Of a DNA stretch of 64,000 nt, positions 53,226 through 62,614 are shown in pieces. Position 1 is the stretch's first letter, and each line of letters opens with the position of its first letter. The DNA is taken from positions 1,178,001 to 1,242,000 of the forward strand of contig NZ_CP031148.1 in assembly GCF_003342675.1 (NCBI RefSeq), written 5' to 3'. The position numbers and the translations under genes were made by a program. Source of the DNA: Haloplanus rubicundus (GTDB taxonomy: Archaea > Halobacteriota > Halobacteria > Halobacteriales > Haloferacaceae). The notes under the pieces are model-generated. The model saw nothing but the letters and a program-made list of their open reading frames with translations, ran no database searches and had not been told where the DNA came from.

Positions 53226-54177
53226 ACATGCAGGCACTGTGTGCCGCGATCGATACCCCGCTTGAGCTGTCTGTGATCGTTGATTTGGGGACCGGTGCCG
53301 GGCGCGTGACGGTGGAGACGCTACTCGAACTCGGCTGTGGCGTCGAGACACTCAACGCCCAACCCGATGGTCGGTTCCCGGGCCGGCCGAGCGAACCAAC
53401 GGCCGACAACTGCACGACGCTTTGCCAGACCGTCGCCCATACCGATGCCGATCTCGGCATTGCCCATGATGGCGATGCTGATCGGATGCTCGCCGTGGAT
53501 GAAACTGAGGCCTTTGTGTCCGGAGATGTGCTCTTAGCGCTGTTTGCTCGGCAGGCAGCTGTGCCCGGTGACCGTGTCGCTGCGCCCGTCGATACGAGCC
53601 TGCTCGTCGACGACACGCTGGCCACACAGGACAGCACCGTCACGCGGACGAAAGTCGGCGATGTCTATGTTGCTGAGCGGGCGGCCGACGACGACGTTGT
53701 CTTTGGTGGTGAGCCCAGCGGGGCGTGGATCTGGCCGGCCGAGACGCTCTGTCCGGATGGCTCTCTGGCGGCGTGTAAACTCGCTGCGCTCGTGGCCACC
53801 GAAGGGCCGCTTTCGACTCTCATGGAGGATATTGAGACGTATCCGATCCGCCGGCAGAATATCGAGGTGACTGCGAAGGCCGACTGCATGGCCGTCATCG
53901 AAGAACTCGTCGCGGAGCGATACGATGCCAGCGCGATTGAGACGCTTGATGGCGTCCGAATTGAGACAAAGGCGGGCTGGCTGCTGATTCGAGCTAGCGG
54001 CACGCAACCACTCATTCGACTGACTGCGGAAGCACGCACGGAGGCTCGGGCTGAGACACTCCTTGCCGAGGCCGAGGAGTTGGTCGCGGCTGCGCAGGGA
54101 TCCTAATTGTGTCTCATGATGGCATGGGCGCCCTTGGTTCATAGCCTTTAACGTAATTCCCACACAGTATTTCTGTG

Positions 54178-55599
54178 ATGGAACGGGGATGGCGCTATCG
54201 GGGGACTAGCGTTCTTGGTGTTGTTTGCCTCACCGCGTTTGCGGTTGGTATTGTCAATAATACGACCATTCAGACGCTAGCGATGCAGATCCCGATACTC
54301 AACCGACTGCCGGCGGATCCACCCGTTGGGCTTGAGTACACCATGGAAATTCTCGTCACTACGGCAGTGATGACGGGTGTCTTCATCCCCCTCTACAAGC
54401 CCCGGCCTCGACGCGCGCTCGATATCGTATTTTTGGTGCACAAACGCGTCCTCGTCGGGAGCTTCGCCCTAGCGGCGATTGGCTATTTCGACTATTCGTA
54501 TCGCCTCCCGCGACTGACCGTAGTCTTAGTCACGCCGCTGTTGCTGATTGTCTTGCCACTGTGGTTTGTGGGGATTCGCCAGCAGCCAGCCTCCGATCAG
54601 GCACGGGCGCTCCTCGTTGGTGATGACCCCGAGCTCTTCACTCAGATTCTTCCCGAACTTGACTTGCCGATCGTCGGCTATCTAGCCCCGACACAGGCAC
54701 TACTGGCGCGATCGGACTCCAGGTTACCAGCGACTGATGGAGGGCTGAACGTTGATCTTGAGCGGCTGGGCGGGCTCTCACGGATCGAAGACGTCCTTGT
54801 CGAACAGGATATTGACACCGTTGTCCTTGCCTTTAATCAGGCTGATCGCGCCGAATTCTTTGGGGTCTTGGATGCCTGTTATGAGCATGGCGTCAGCGTG
54901 AAAGTCCATCGCGAGCATGCTGACTCGGTTCTCGTCCCTGGTGATGCGGTTGGGCCATTCGTTGATGTCGAGATTGAGCCCTGGGACCTCCAAGACCACC
55001 TGATCAAACGTGGCTTCGACCTTGTGTTTGCGACCGTTGGCTTACTCTGCTTGCTCCCTGTGTGTCTGGGGATCGCCATTGCGATCAAACTCGATGATGG
55101 TGGCTCGATTCTCTACCAACAGGAGCGAACGGCGCTGTTTGGCGACCGATTCGACGTGTACAAATTCCGGTCGATGATTGAGGATGCCGAAGCCCAAACC
55201 GGGGCCACAATCAGTGATGAAGACGCTGGCGAGGTCGATCCTCGCGTTACCCGCGTTGGGCGGGTGTTACGCCAGACACATCTGGACGAAATCCCGCAAT
55301 TGTGGTCGGTGCTAAAGGGTGATATGAGTGCTGTCGGTCCCCGTCCGGAACGACCTGAACTGGAATCAGCTATCCAAGCTGGCGTGGGTGACTGGCAAAA
55401 GCGGTGGTTCGTGAAACCAGGGCTGACAGGGCCGGCACAGGTACACGGCGTTACTGGGGCTGACCCCGAGACGAAAATCCGATATGATCTGGAGTATGTG
55501 CGTGATCAGTCGTTCCCGTATGACCTGCAACTCGTTATCATGCAGATCTTGAAGGTCTTCCGAGATGCCATTGCTGGCTTTCGATCGAATCGTACTTGA
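54178..55599 (+). CDS. Polyprenyl-phosphate sugar transferase (WbaP/WcaJ type)
   Basis: 473 residues from ATG 54178 (an adjacent upstream GTG is less likely). Four to five N-terminal membrane segments ([52 protein letters not shown]), a Rossmann-like middle ([20 protein letters not shown]), then the bacterial sugar transferase domain from about residue 275: [77 protein letters not shown] and [10 protein letters not shown]. These enzymes move sugar-1-phosphate from a nucleotide sugar onto a C55-60 lipid phosphate and so start glycan assembly at the inner membrane face. It follows glmM by 71 bases in the same orientation. Confidence 0.9.
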   Translation: MERGWRYRGTSVLGVVCLTAFAVGIVNNTTIQTLAMQIPILNRLPADPPVGLEYTMEILVTTAVMTGVFIPLYKPRPRRALDIVFLVHKRVLVGSFALAAIGYFDYSYRLPRLTVVLVTPLLLIVLPLWFVGIRQQPASDQARALLVGDDPELFTQILPELDLPIVGYLAPTQALLARSDSRLPATDGGLNVDLERLGGLSRIEDVLVEQDIDTVVLAFNQADRAEFFGVLDACYEHGVSVKVHREHADSVLVPGDAVGPFVDVEIEPWDLQDHLIKRGFDLVFATVGLLCLLPVCLGIAIAIKLDDGGSILYQQERTALFGDRFDVYKFRSMIEDAEAQTGATISDEDAGEVDPRVTRVGRVLRQTHLDEIPQLWSVLKGDMSAVGPRPERPELESAIQAGVGDWQKRWFVKPGLTGPAQVHGVTGADPETKIRYDLEYVRDQSFPYDLQLVIMQILKVFRDAIAGFRSNRT

Positions 55600-55837
55600 C
55601 GGTGCATCTGGAGCCAGTACATATGCCTCTTCTTGAGGATTAGTGTATCTCAGTTGGATTCCGCCATGAGCCTCTGTGAGTACCAATCGGCCTTTAGTCA
55701 GGATTGCGACCCATGAACTCGACCGCTGATACTGCGCCGCAATTGAAGCCGCTGGAATTACACGAAGACAGTCAGTAGTGAATAAGATAGAATGCTACCG
55801 GCCGGCCACAATTTTGCGACCACATCTCGATATCGAT

Positions 55838-56290
55838 TCACTCCAGTCGGTCACAGTCATCTTTTGAATTGCCGGTGCGATTAGGCTCTTCTGGCTGATC
55901 TGGGGTTGTTGGCGGTTCAAGAAGGGTCACAATCAGTTGGCCGACACGAGTCTCAGCCAGCGCGCTGATCCAGGCAGCGAGCACGTCGAGACCGGTTTTC
56001 AGTTGCGAGTCTTCGAAGTAAGGAGCCAATGTCTCGACAATCCTGTCGAGGATCGCGATGAATGGCCCAACGGTGCGTGTTCTCCGCAAATCAATAACAA
56101 TCACTTCGGGCTCGGGTTCCATGGTGAACCAGCGATAGAGCAAGGAACTGCGGATAACACGGCCTGCCCACGAACCCAAAGTGGACAGCCGAGGGCGGAA
56201 TGTCTCCTGAATCGATCGTAGGATCGCTACTATCGTGGAGCCGGCCAGCAGATCGGAGTTCGTTGTCGTGTCTGAATCGTGGGCGGACAT
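55838..56290 (-). CDS. Hypothetical protein paired with the DUF4330 gene
   Basis: 150 residues, MSAHDSDTTTNSDLLAGSTI. Two amphipathic or weakly hydrophobic stretches (WAGRVIRSSLLYRWFTM, AAWISALAETRVGQLIVTLL) and a polar, acidic tail. No known domain. It starts two bases after the stop codon of the DUF4330 gene and is surely cotranscribed with it, suggesting a shared function at the envelope. The family is not recognised. Confidence 0.65.
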   Translation of the reverse strand: MSAHDSDTTTNSDLLAGSTIVAILRSIQETFRPRLSTLGSWAGRVIRSSLLYRWFTMEPEPEVIVIDLRRTRTVGPFIAILDRIVETLAPYFEDSQLKTGLDVLAAWISALAETRVGQLIVTLLEPPTTPDQPEEPNRTGNSKDDCDRLE

Positions 56291-56292
56291 GC

Positions 56293-57684
56293 CTATGCAG
56301 AGACGACCGTTGCCTCAATGGTTATTGTACCTAGGTCGATGACGACTTGTGACTGTTGCTGAATACTCTGGCCCTTGAAGCGGAGGCCACTAGTCGTCTC
56401 GCGGACGCGGAGTTGGGCGGTAATTGTCACATCACGGTTAATGGGATGATCAACAACGTTTACCGATCCGTTGTCTCCGGTCGTGATGATGAGCGACGGT
56501 TCCACGGCCACATGGTTGATGGTCGCGATCGTCTGTCCATTGGCCCGCTCGGTCATCCCTGGTTGGATCGACTCTGCAAACTGTTCACGAATCTCACTCA
56601 TCCGGAGCACAACGGTCCGAGTTGTCGATGTTCCGCGGGGTTCAACCGCTCCCACGCGTTCGATCGAACTCGATAATTGATAGTTCTCAGCTTCGAGACT
56701 GATCGTGTTGCCCCGTTGGATCGGCGTCGACCCAAACTGTTCGCGCTCGCCGTAGCCAAGTGTTTGCAGTGAGGCTCCGACGAATACCCGTTTTCGATCC
56801 GGATTCTGCGTGGCATAGGTTGTGACACTCTCAATCTCTGCTGTTCTGTGCCCGGCGACGGTGGCGATGTCGCCTTCGGCCATTCGGCTGGCCGTTTCAA
56901 TATCAACAACTGTCTCAAGCAACACCTCTGCACTCCCGCGTTCGAACCCACCACCAACGCGCTCAACGCGGCCGTTATACGTGTAGTCTCCAGTCGAGAG
57001 CGGCACGACTTGCCCGCGCCGCAATGGATTGCCGCCGAAGTGGGGCTGTCCCTGCTCGCGGTGTGTTTGCAGGGTCGCTTCCACGAACACCCCCCGCTCG
57101 ACACCATTATCGGTCGCATAGGCGGCAACATCGTTAATCGTCGCCACGGTACGGCCGGCGACGCGGATCGTATCACCAACAGTGACCTCTCGGGCGTCAG
57201 AAGCCTGCATCGTATCTCGGAGGACGACCGTCGCTGTGTCACCAGCAAGCGTATCACTGTCACCAATCTCTCGAATCTGCCCGTTCACGACGTATCGGTT
57301 CGTCTCGATATCCAGGGTTCGTCCTAACCGGGGTGGTGCATCAGCGTAGATAATACTCTCACCGTTCATCGGGCCCTGCAGTTCCGCGCGGACGATGACG
57401 CGTGTCCCCTCCTCCGACGGCGTCAGATGGACATCCGTAATTGTGAGTTGGTTATTGCCATTCGGACTGTATGTATCTCCTTCGTTAATCTCCGTCACTA
57501 CATAGTCTGGCTGTGTACCCATATCGAGTGTCACATGGGTCGAGCTGAGATCTGGCCCCGAATCAGCCGGCTGCAGTAAGAACGCAGCACCTGCAGCAAC
57601 AACAGCAAGGACGAGTAAAATAACAAGCGCATCAATAACATTAATCACACCGAACAGATTCCCCTCGTCGTCAATCAGTGGCAT
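56293..57684 (-). CDS. DUF4330-family membrane-anchored protein
   Basis: 463 residues. An N-terminal cytosolic segment (MPLIDDEGNLFGVINVIDAL) precedes one membrane helix (VILLVLAVVAAGAAFLLQPA), the hallmark of DUF4330 proteins. The outside part consists of four similar beta repeats of about 95 residues, each with a PPRLGR/NPLRRG/TPIQRG-type turn (GNPLRRGQVVPLSTGDYTYN, STPIQRGNTISLEAENYQLS) and the recurring VVLRDT/VLLETV strand. DUF4330 genes often accompany polysaccharide and exopolysaccharide clusters. This context, between the sugar transferase and glmS, agrees, but the biochemical role is unknown. Confidence 0.8.
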   Translation of the reverse strand: MPLIDDEGNLFGVINVIDALVILLVLAVVAAGAAFLLQPADSGPDLSSTHVTLDMGTQPDYVVTEINEGDTYSPNGNNQLTITDVHLTPSEEGTRVIVRAELQGPMNGESIIYADAPPRLGRTLDIETNRYVVNGQIREIGDSDTLAGDTATVVLRDTMQASDAREVTVGDTIRVAGRTVATINDVAAYATDNGVERGVFVEATLQTHREQGQPHFGGNPLRRGQVVPLSTGDYTYNGRVERVGGGFERGSAEVLLETVVDIETASRMAEGDIATVAGHRTAEIESVTTYATQNPDRKRVFVGASLQTLGYGEREQFGSTPIQRGNTISLEAENYQLSSSIERVGAVEPRGTSTTRTVVLRMSEIREQFAESIQPGMTERANGQTIATINHVAVEPSLIITTGDNGSVNVVDHPINRDVTITAQLRVRETTSGLRFKGQSIQQQSQVVIDLGTITIEATVVSA

Positions 57685-57922
57685 TGACTCCGCCCCCCGT
57701 ACGCATGTTGTCCGTTGATAACTAACGAGTGACTAAATCATTTCCGAAGCGGGATCCAATCGCCGCATAGCCACAGTATCCTCGACATCGTTGGGAACGC
57801 CTGCGGAGGAGCGCTGTTCGATGTGGGTTGCCCCTATCGATCACTACACCTCTGAAACGGTGCGGACCGTAGATCTCTGGGAAAATCAGCACATTTCAAC
57901 TCAACAGCTGGCGACAACTCCC
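57685..57922. other. Intergenic gap between glmS and the DUF4330 pair
   Basis: 238 bases, containing the promoter region of the DUF4330/hypothetical operon on the minus strand. An open plus-strand frame here shows no family resemblance and is not called. Confidence 0.45.
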
Positions 57923-59725
57923 TCACTCCACGGTCACGCTTTTTGCGAGATTGCGTGGTTTATCGATCGGACGCCCTTTCTCGTTTGCGACATGGTACGC
58001 AAACAACTGGAGAGCGACATTCGCGACGACTGGCTCTAGCGGCCCACACGCCGGAATCTCGAATACGGTATCGACATTCGAGGTGATCGACGGATTACTC
58101 GTCACTCCGATCACAGGCGCCCCCCGGGATTCTACTTCTTTGACGTTGTTGACGGTCTTTTTGGCCGACGTTTGATCAGTGAGGATCGCGATGACGGGCG
58201 TCTCAGGAGTCACCAGCGCGAGTGGCCCGTGTTTCAACTCGCCAGCAGCGAATCCTTCGGCGTGATCGTAGGAGATCTCTTTGAGTTTGAGGGCGCTTTC
58301 AAGTGCGACTGGGTAGCCAGTCTTTCTGCCAATATAGAAGAACGCCTTACTATCGGCGTAGGTCTCAGCAGCGCGTTTGATCGTCGCTTCCTGATCCAGC
58401 ACCTGCTGGACTGCCCCAGGGAGGTCTCGAAGCCCTTCGAGAAATTCCGTTGTGGCCTGTGACGTGAGTGTTTCTCGAATCTGTCCTAGATGTACTGTGA
58501 GGAGTGTGGCGGTTGCCACTTGGGAGACGAACGTTTTGGTCGCTGCGACGCCAATCTCCGGCCCGGCACGAATAAAGACCGTATCGTCGGCTTCCCGAGT
58601 CACGGTACTCCCAAGCGTGTTGGTGAGCGCGAGTGTTCGTGCGCCTGCTCGAGTAGCCTCGCGGAGTGCAGCGAGTGTATCCGCTGTTTCTCCACTCTGG
58701 GTGATGGCAAGCACCAGTGTCCGCCATGGATCGCGGTCCCCTCTGAACTCGTATTCGCTGGCGATGTGTACCGTCACGCGGACGCCAGCGTGCGTTTCGA
58801 GGAGTTCTTTCGCATAGAGGCCGGCGTGATATGAGGTGCCACAGGCGATGATCTGAATCTCTTCGATGGATTGGAGATATTCCGTGGGGAGAGCAATCTC
58901 GAGGTCGACACTCGTAGCGAGATCGTCGATCCGGCCAGAGATTGCCTGCCGGAGTGCGCGCGGTTGTTCGTGGATCTCTTTGAGCATGTAATGGTCATAC
59001 CCACTTTTGCCCGCGGCTTCGGCATCCCAATCTAGTGTGTCGATTGGCCGCTCAACTCGTTCACCGCCGTTGTAGATTGTAATCTCATCAGCCGTCAGGT
59101 GCGCAATATCGCCCGATTCGAGATACGTAACCCGATTTGTATGCTCGATAAACGCGGTAGCGTCACTCCCAATGAATGTCGCGTCATCACTGTGACCGAG
59201 GAGCAGTGGACTATCCTCGCGTGCAACGACGATCCCCTCGTGACCAGCTGCTGTTGCAGCGATCGCGTAGCTTCCCTCTAGTCGTTGGGTTGTCCGCTGA
59301 ACCGCGCTCAGCAGAGAAATGCCGTCAGCGAGATGGATCTCGATGAGATGCGGGATCACTTCGGTGTCGGTCTCGCTCTGGAAGACATGCTGCTCGCTGA
59401 GCTCTTGTTTGAGGGCATCGTAGTTTTCGATGATGCCGTTGTGTACAACAGCGACCTCGCCCGTACAATCCGTATGTGGGTGGGCATTCGTTTCGGTAGG
59501 TTCACCATGCGTGCTCCACCGCGTGTGCCCAATCCCCACTGTGGCGTCAGCCGACTGTGGCGCGGTGAGTTTGTCGACTTCCCCTGCGGTTTTGGCGAGC
59601 GTAAGCGTCTCACCGGTGAGTGCGATCCCCGCTGAGTCGTACCCCCGGTATTCGAGATTTTTGAGTCCCTGATGGACGATCCGTCCCGTATCGTCTGGGC
59701 CGATGTAGCCAATAATTCCACACAT
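57923..59725 (-). CDS. glmS: Glutamine-fructose-6-phosphate aminotransferase GlmS
   Basis: 600 residues, the normal length, from the ATG complementary to 59723-59725. Cys2 in MCGIIGYIG is the glutaminase nucleophile; ARTG-like GHTRWSTHGEP and HNGIIENYD complete the class II amidotransferase site. Two SIS domains follow (CGTSYHAGLYAKELLE; TQSGETADTLAALREA; ETTGVAATKTFVSQ-like GPEIGVAATKTFVSQ; SALKLKEISYDHAEGFAAGE), ending in the family tail PRNLAKSVTVE. It makes glucosamine-6-phosphate from fructose-6-phosphate and glutamine, the first step to UDP-GlcNAc. It lies four bases after the second glmU-like gene, forming an operon. Confidence 0.95.
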   Translation of the reverse strand: MCGIIGYIGPDDTGRIVHQGLKNLEYRGYDSAGIALTGETLTLAKTAGEVDKLTAPQSADATVGIGHTRWSTHGEPTETNAHPHTDCTGEVAVVHNGIIENYDALKQELSEQHVFQSETDTEVIPHLIEIHLADGISLLSAVQRTTQRLEGSYAIAATAAGHEGIVVAREDSPLLLGHSDDATFIGSDATAFIEHTNRVTYLESGDIAHLTADEITIYNGGERVERPIDTLDWDAEAAGKSGYDHYMLKEIHEQPRALRQAISGRIDDLATSVDLEIALPTEYLQSIEEIQIIACGTSYHAGLYAKELLETHAGVRVTVHIASEYEFRGDRDPWRTLVLAITQSGETADTLAALREATRAGARTLALTNTLGSTVTREADDTVFIRAGPEIGVAATKTFVSQVATATLLTVHLGQIRETLTSQATTEFLEGLRDLPGAVQQVLDQEATIKRAAETYADSKAFFYIGRKTGYPVALESALKLKEISYDHAEGFAAGELKHGPLALVTPETPVIAILTDQTSAKKTVNNVKEVESRGAPVIGVTSNPSITSNVDTVFEIPACGPLEPVVANVALQLFAYHVANEKGRPIDKPRNLAKSVTVE

Positions 59726-59729
59726 GCGA

Positions 59730-60896
59730 TTATCCTCGCTGCACGTGACTGCGGTCGTCAATCCGACCCGACACGTAGGTCCCACTGTCGAGTGTGGCGT
59801 TGTTTCCGACGATTGTCCCCGGAGTAATGGTTACGTTGCCTCCTCCGGCTACATTATCGCCAATCAACCCTCCAAGTGTGACATCGTGATGGACGGTATC
59901 CGAAAGGACAACGTCAGCACGGCCGCCTTCAACCGTGGTGTTCGGGCCGAGTGTTGTATTTGCGCCGACGATACAATCTTCCATTACAACTCCACTATCG
60001 ATTGTCACATCAGATAAAATGATCGCGTTTTTTACGATTGCCCCAGCACCGATACTAACGTTGTCACCAAGGCTAACCCCATCCAATACGGTTGCCTGTG
60101 GGTGGACAACGGTATTCTCTCCGATCGTTGTGGACTCTCTGACCACTGCCGAGGGGTCAATCGTAGCGCTCTCGGAGATTGCGCCTGGCGATCGCTCCGT
60201 CCCGAGAAGCGCAGTATTGACCGTGAGTAGATCCCACGGCTCCGAGATGTCTAACCACGTCCCTTGGTATCGAACCGCTTCTAGTCGCTGGTCGTCAATA
60301 AACGTGTCCAACGCGTCTGTCAGCGCCTGTTCGCCGTGTGTCTCGATACGCCGGATCGCAGCGAAGATTTCGGGTCCAAAGGCATAGACACCGGCGTTGA
60401 TGTAGTCTGATTTTGTGCGGTCGGGATGTGGCTGTTCTTCCAATCCGACGACAGTTTGCCCGTCAAATTCAACGACTCCGTATCGACTCGGCCGTTCGAT
60501 GCGGGTGATCGCCATCACTGGCTCATTTGTCTCTTTCCGGCGATTGATGACTGCGTCAATAACTGCTGTGTCGATGACTCGATCGCCATTTAATGCGATA
60601 AATGAGTCGCCGAGATGCGATTCTGCTTGGAGCAGTGCGTGGCCCGTGCCAAGTTGTTGCTCCTGTACGATATAGGAAATTTCCAGATCGCCGTAGCTGT
60701 CTTCGAAGTAACTCTGGATGCGATCTCGATTCGATCCGACGACAACGAGTACCTCGGTAATCGCAGTTTGGGTGAGTGCATCGATAATATGCTCAAGAAT
60801 GGGACGGTTTGCGACCGGGAGCATGGGCTTTGGACGGTTCTCTGTGAGTGGCCAGAGCCGTCGTCCCTTCCCCGCTGCGAGTACGACTGCTTTCAT
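59730..60896 (-). CDS. Second GlmU-like sugar nucleotidyltransferase
   Basis: 388 residues from the ATG complementary to 60894-60896. MKAVVLAAGKGRRLWPLTEN is the nucleotide-binding loop, FIALNGDRVID the metal-binding site and INAGVYAFGPEIFAAI the sugar-binding region. The C-terminal half is a hexapeptide beta helix (ESTTIGENTVVHPQATVLDG, SIGAGAIVKNAIILSDVTID). Only the N-terminal domain and fold are shared with the gene at 50026, so this is a paralogue rather than a copy. Cotranscribed with glmS. Either enzyme could be the UDP-GlcNAc pyrophosphorylase; the other may use a different sugar. Confidence 0.88.
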   Translation of the reverse strand: MKAVVLAAGKGRRLWPLTENRPKPMLPVANRPILEHIIDALTQTAITEVLVVVGSNRDRIQSYFEDSYGDLEISYIVQEQQLGTGHALLQAESHLGDSFIALNGDRVIDTAVIDAVINRRKETNEPVMAITRIERPSRYGVVEFDGQTVVGLEEQPHPDRTKSDYINAGVYAFGPEIFAAIRRIETHGEQALTDALDTFIDDQRLEAVRYQGTWLDISEPWDLLTVNTALLGTERSPGAISESATIDPSAVVRESTTIGENTVVHPQATVLDGVSLGDNVSIGAGAIVKNAIILSDVTIDSGVVMEDCIVGANTTLGPNTTVEGGRADVVLSDTVHHDVTLGGLIGDNVAGGGNVTITPGTIVGNNATLDSGTYVSGRIDDRSHVQRG

Positions 60897-60950
60897 ACTC
60901 GCAGGTTTCCGCCACGTGACATAGGCCTTTGGCACGTTGGGATTTTACGG

Positions 60951-61050
<100 letters not shown>

Positions 61051-61097
61051 GTATTCTGATCAAAATGGGTATATTTGCTCCTCCTCTGAGTAGACAC

Positions 61098-61373
61098 ATG
61101 GTGAAGGTGGATCGAAAAGGTCGGATCATCTTCCCCCAAGAGATACGAGATCGCCTTGGACTCACCCCCGGTACAGAAGTCGAGATCTATGAAGAAGACG
61201 GGAAGGCAGTCATTGAAGTGGCAAATAACCCCGAAGAGATCATCGAGCGCTTAGAAGAACTCGTTCGGGAAACGGCTTCGGAGCTTGGCGAGAGATCGCC
61301 GCTTGAGGACGGGACCGATCCAACTGCTCAGAAGCATAGGGACGCTGTTCGGCGCGGGGACAAAAATCGGTAG
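61098..61373 (+). CDS. AbrB/SpoVT-type DNA-binding protein, orphan antitoxin-like
   Basis: 91 residues from ATG 61098 (MVKVDRKGRIIFPQEIRDRL); an ATG at 61063 would add 12 residues without domain content. Residues 1-47 are a swapped-hairpin AbrB domain (DRKGRIIFPQEIRDRLGLTP, VEIYEEDGKAVIEV) of the kind used by VapB and PrlF antitoxins. The tail is charged and helical (EEIIERLEELVRETASELGE). No PIN-domain gene follows, so it is an orphan or a transcription factor. Confidence 0.8.
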   Translation: MVKVDRKGRIIFPQEIRDRLGLTPGTEVEIYEEDGKAVIEVANNPEEIIERLEELVRETASELGERSPLEDGTDPTAQKHRDAVRRGDKNR

Positions 61374-61474
61374 GTGGCGCTGGTGGCCCGGATCTGTTCG
61401 CCATCGTCGGGATTGCCCGCGTGGGTGCTGCGAGTGTAGTTTCAAGCATCTTATGATGTCTCCCCGAGCGTCTA

Positions 61475-61879
61475 CTACGAATCGTACGCCGCGGCGAGAT
61501 GCCTGAGGATGACCTCGCCGTGACACTGCTGTGGAAGACACCAACACCCCAATCGTTCGCCGTAGAGTTCCTGAACAGCCTCAGCAAACTCGCCGTTCTC
61601 AACGAGGTTCCCACGAAACCAGCCCTCATACAGCGCTACCGACTGCTCCCGGGATTCCACCTCGCCACCGTCCTTGACGAGTTTGAACGGATTCCCGAAT
61701 CGCGAGCGTCGGTCGACCCATCGGGTTGGCTCGAACCGGCGCCCGGAAATGAGCTCCGTGCCGCTGGGTTCGTGGACGATACGTCGGCCATGATCGGTCT
61801 CGGGAACGTGGAGATCACCGCGGACGCGGGTGCGGACCGCCGCGAGTGGGTCCTCGGTTGGATCCGGAGTCTCACTCAT
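61475..61879 (-). CDS. DUF4326 protein
   Basis: 134 residues, MSETPDPTEDPLAAVRTRVR. The DUF4326 signature is clear: WVDRRSRFGNPFKLVKDGGE, then ALYEGWFRGNL and the Cys-His cluster LGCWCLPQQCHGEVILRHLA. Proteins with this domain are widespread in phages and haloarchaea, and the C-x-C-(x)4-C-H group suggests metal binding. Activity unknown. It is a single gene next to IS sequences, consistent with mobile DNA. Confidence 0.85.
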   Translation of the reverse strand: MSETPDPTEDPLAAVRTRVRGDLHVPETDHGRRIVHEPSGTELISGRRFEPTRWVDRRSRFGNPFKLVKDGGEVESREQSVALYEGWFRGNLVENGEFAEAVQELYGERLGCWCLPQQCHGEVILRHLAAAYDS

Positions 61880-61899
61880 CGGTGATTCAGTAGTCTCTA

Positions 61900-62095
61900 G
61901 TGGCGAACTTAGAATTCTCGGCGGCTCCCAAGTCGAGGAAAGGGGTAGGGCTTGGAACTGCTAGTCTACCAGTCCGATGCTGGGGGACTCCCTGTGCCCG
62001 AAAGGACTGGTGGTCTGCTAGGTGGACTGCGAACCTGAAACGTGCGGGTCGACAGAATCGGAATTCACCGACACATCCTATTGTTTACACGAAAT
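61900..62095. other. Spacer before the terminal IS
   Basis: About 195 bases. An inverted repeat ACCAGTCCGA / AGGACTGGTGGT (61969-61980 and 62002-62012) is visible. No gene recognised. Confidence 0.35.
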
Positions 62096-62223
62096 CGAGG
62101 CGAAAAGCCCACGACTTCAGTCGTGGGATGAATCCGACCACACACGACACAATCACTCCTCGATAGCCGACCGAGGGTTGATAGTGGAGTAGCATATAAT
62201 ACAGATGGTTTCTATCTAATCGT

Positions 62224-62613
62224 ATGCCACGCGGGTACAGTCGAGAGCGAACGTCGGTTCACAACCTCCACTACCACTTCGTGTGGTGCCCGAAGTACCG
62301 CAAGCCGGTACTCACAGACGAGGTTGCCGACTGCCTCGAACAACTCATCGAGGAGAAGACCGACGAACTCGACCTCGACATTCTCCGACTGGCAATCCAG
62401 CCCGACCACGTACACCTGTTCATCACTGGCGACCCGAAACTTGCCCCGAACAAAATCATCCAGCAGGTCAAGGGCTACACCTCGCGGAACCTCCGCGAGG
62501 AGTTCGACTTCGGCCTCCCCTCGCTGTGGACGCGCTCGTACTTCGTCTCCTCGGCAGGAGAGGTGTCGAGTCAGACCATCGAGGAGTACATCGAAGCACA
62601 GACCGGACAATAG
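62224..62613 (+). CDS. tnpA: TnpA, Y1 HUH transposase of IS200/IS605
   Basis: 129 residues, MPRGYSRERTSVHNLHYHFV. HUH motif PDHVHLF (residues about 60-66), WCPKYRKPVL, KGYTSRNLREEF and the C-terminal helix with the catalytic Tyr in IEEYIEAQ (about residue 122). Y1 transposases cut and join single-stranded DNA at the subterminal hairpins, preferring the lagging-strand template. Length and motifs are complete. The stop codon lies one base before the tnpB start, so the two are cotranscribed. Confidence 0.93.
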   Translation: MPRGYSRERTSVHNLHYHFVWCPKYRKPVLTDEVADCLEQLIEEKTDELDLDILRLAIQPDHVHLFITGDPKLAPNKIIQQVKGYTSRNLREEFDFGLPSLWTRSYFVSSAGEVSSQTIEEYIEAQTGQ

Positions 62614-62614
62614 G

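Larger units (their letters stand above)
51350..54106 (+). pseudogene. glmM: Phosphoglucosamine/phosphohexomutase gene split by an IS and a stop codon
   Basis: Part 1 (51350-51795) starts MFGTSGIRGPIGETVTAG and has the phosphoserine loop ITASHNPPTDNGFKLW, but an in-frame TAA after DVIQLG (51552) breaks it between DVIQLG and AATPTVARS. Part 2 (53226-54106) starts AYMQALCAAIDTPLELSVIV, with the metal loop LGIAHDGDADRMLAVD, sugar loop GGEPSGAWIWP and phosphate loop RASGTQPLIRLTAEA. All four functional loops survive. Removing the IS brings YDRASDDH next to AYMQAL. The gene would convert glucosamine-6-P to glucosamine-1-P. With both lesions it is non-functional unless another mutase exists elsewhere. 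Confidence 0.88.
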
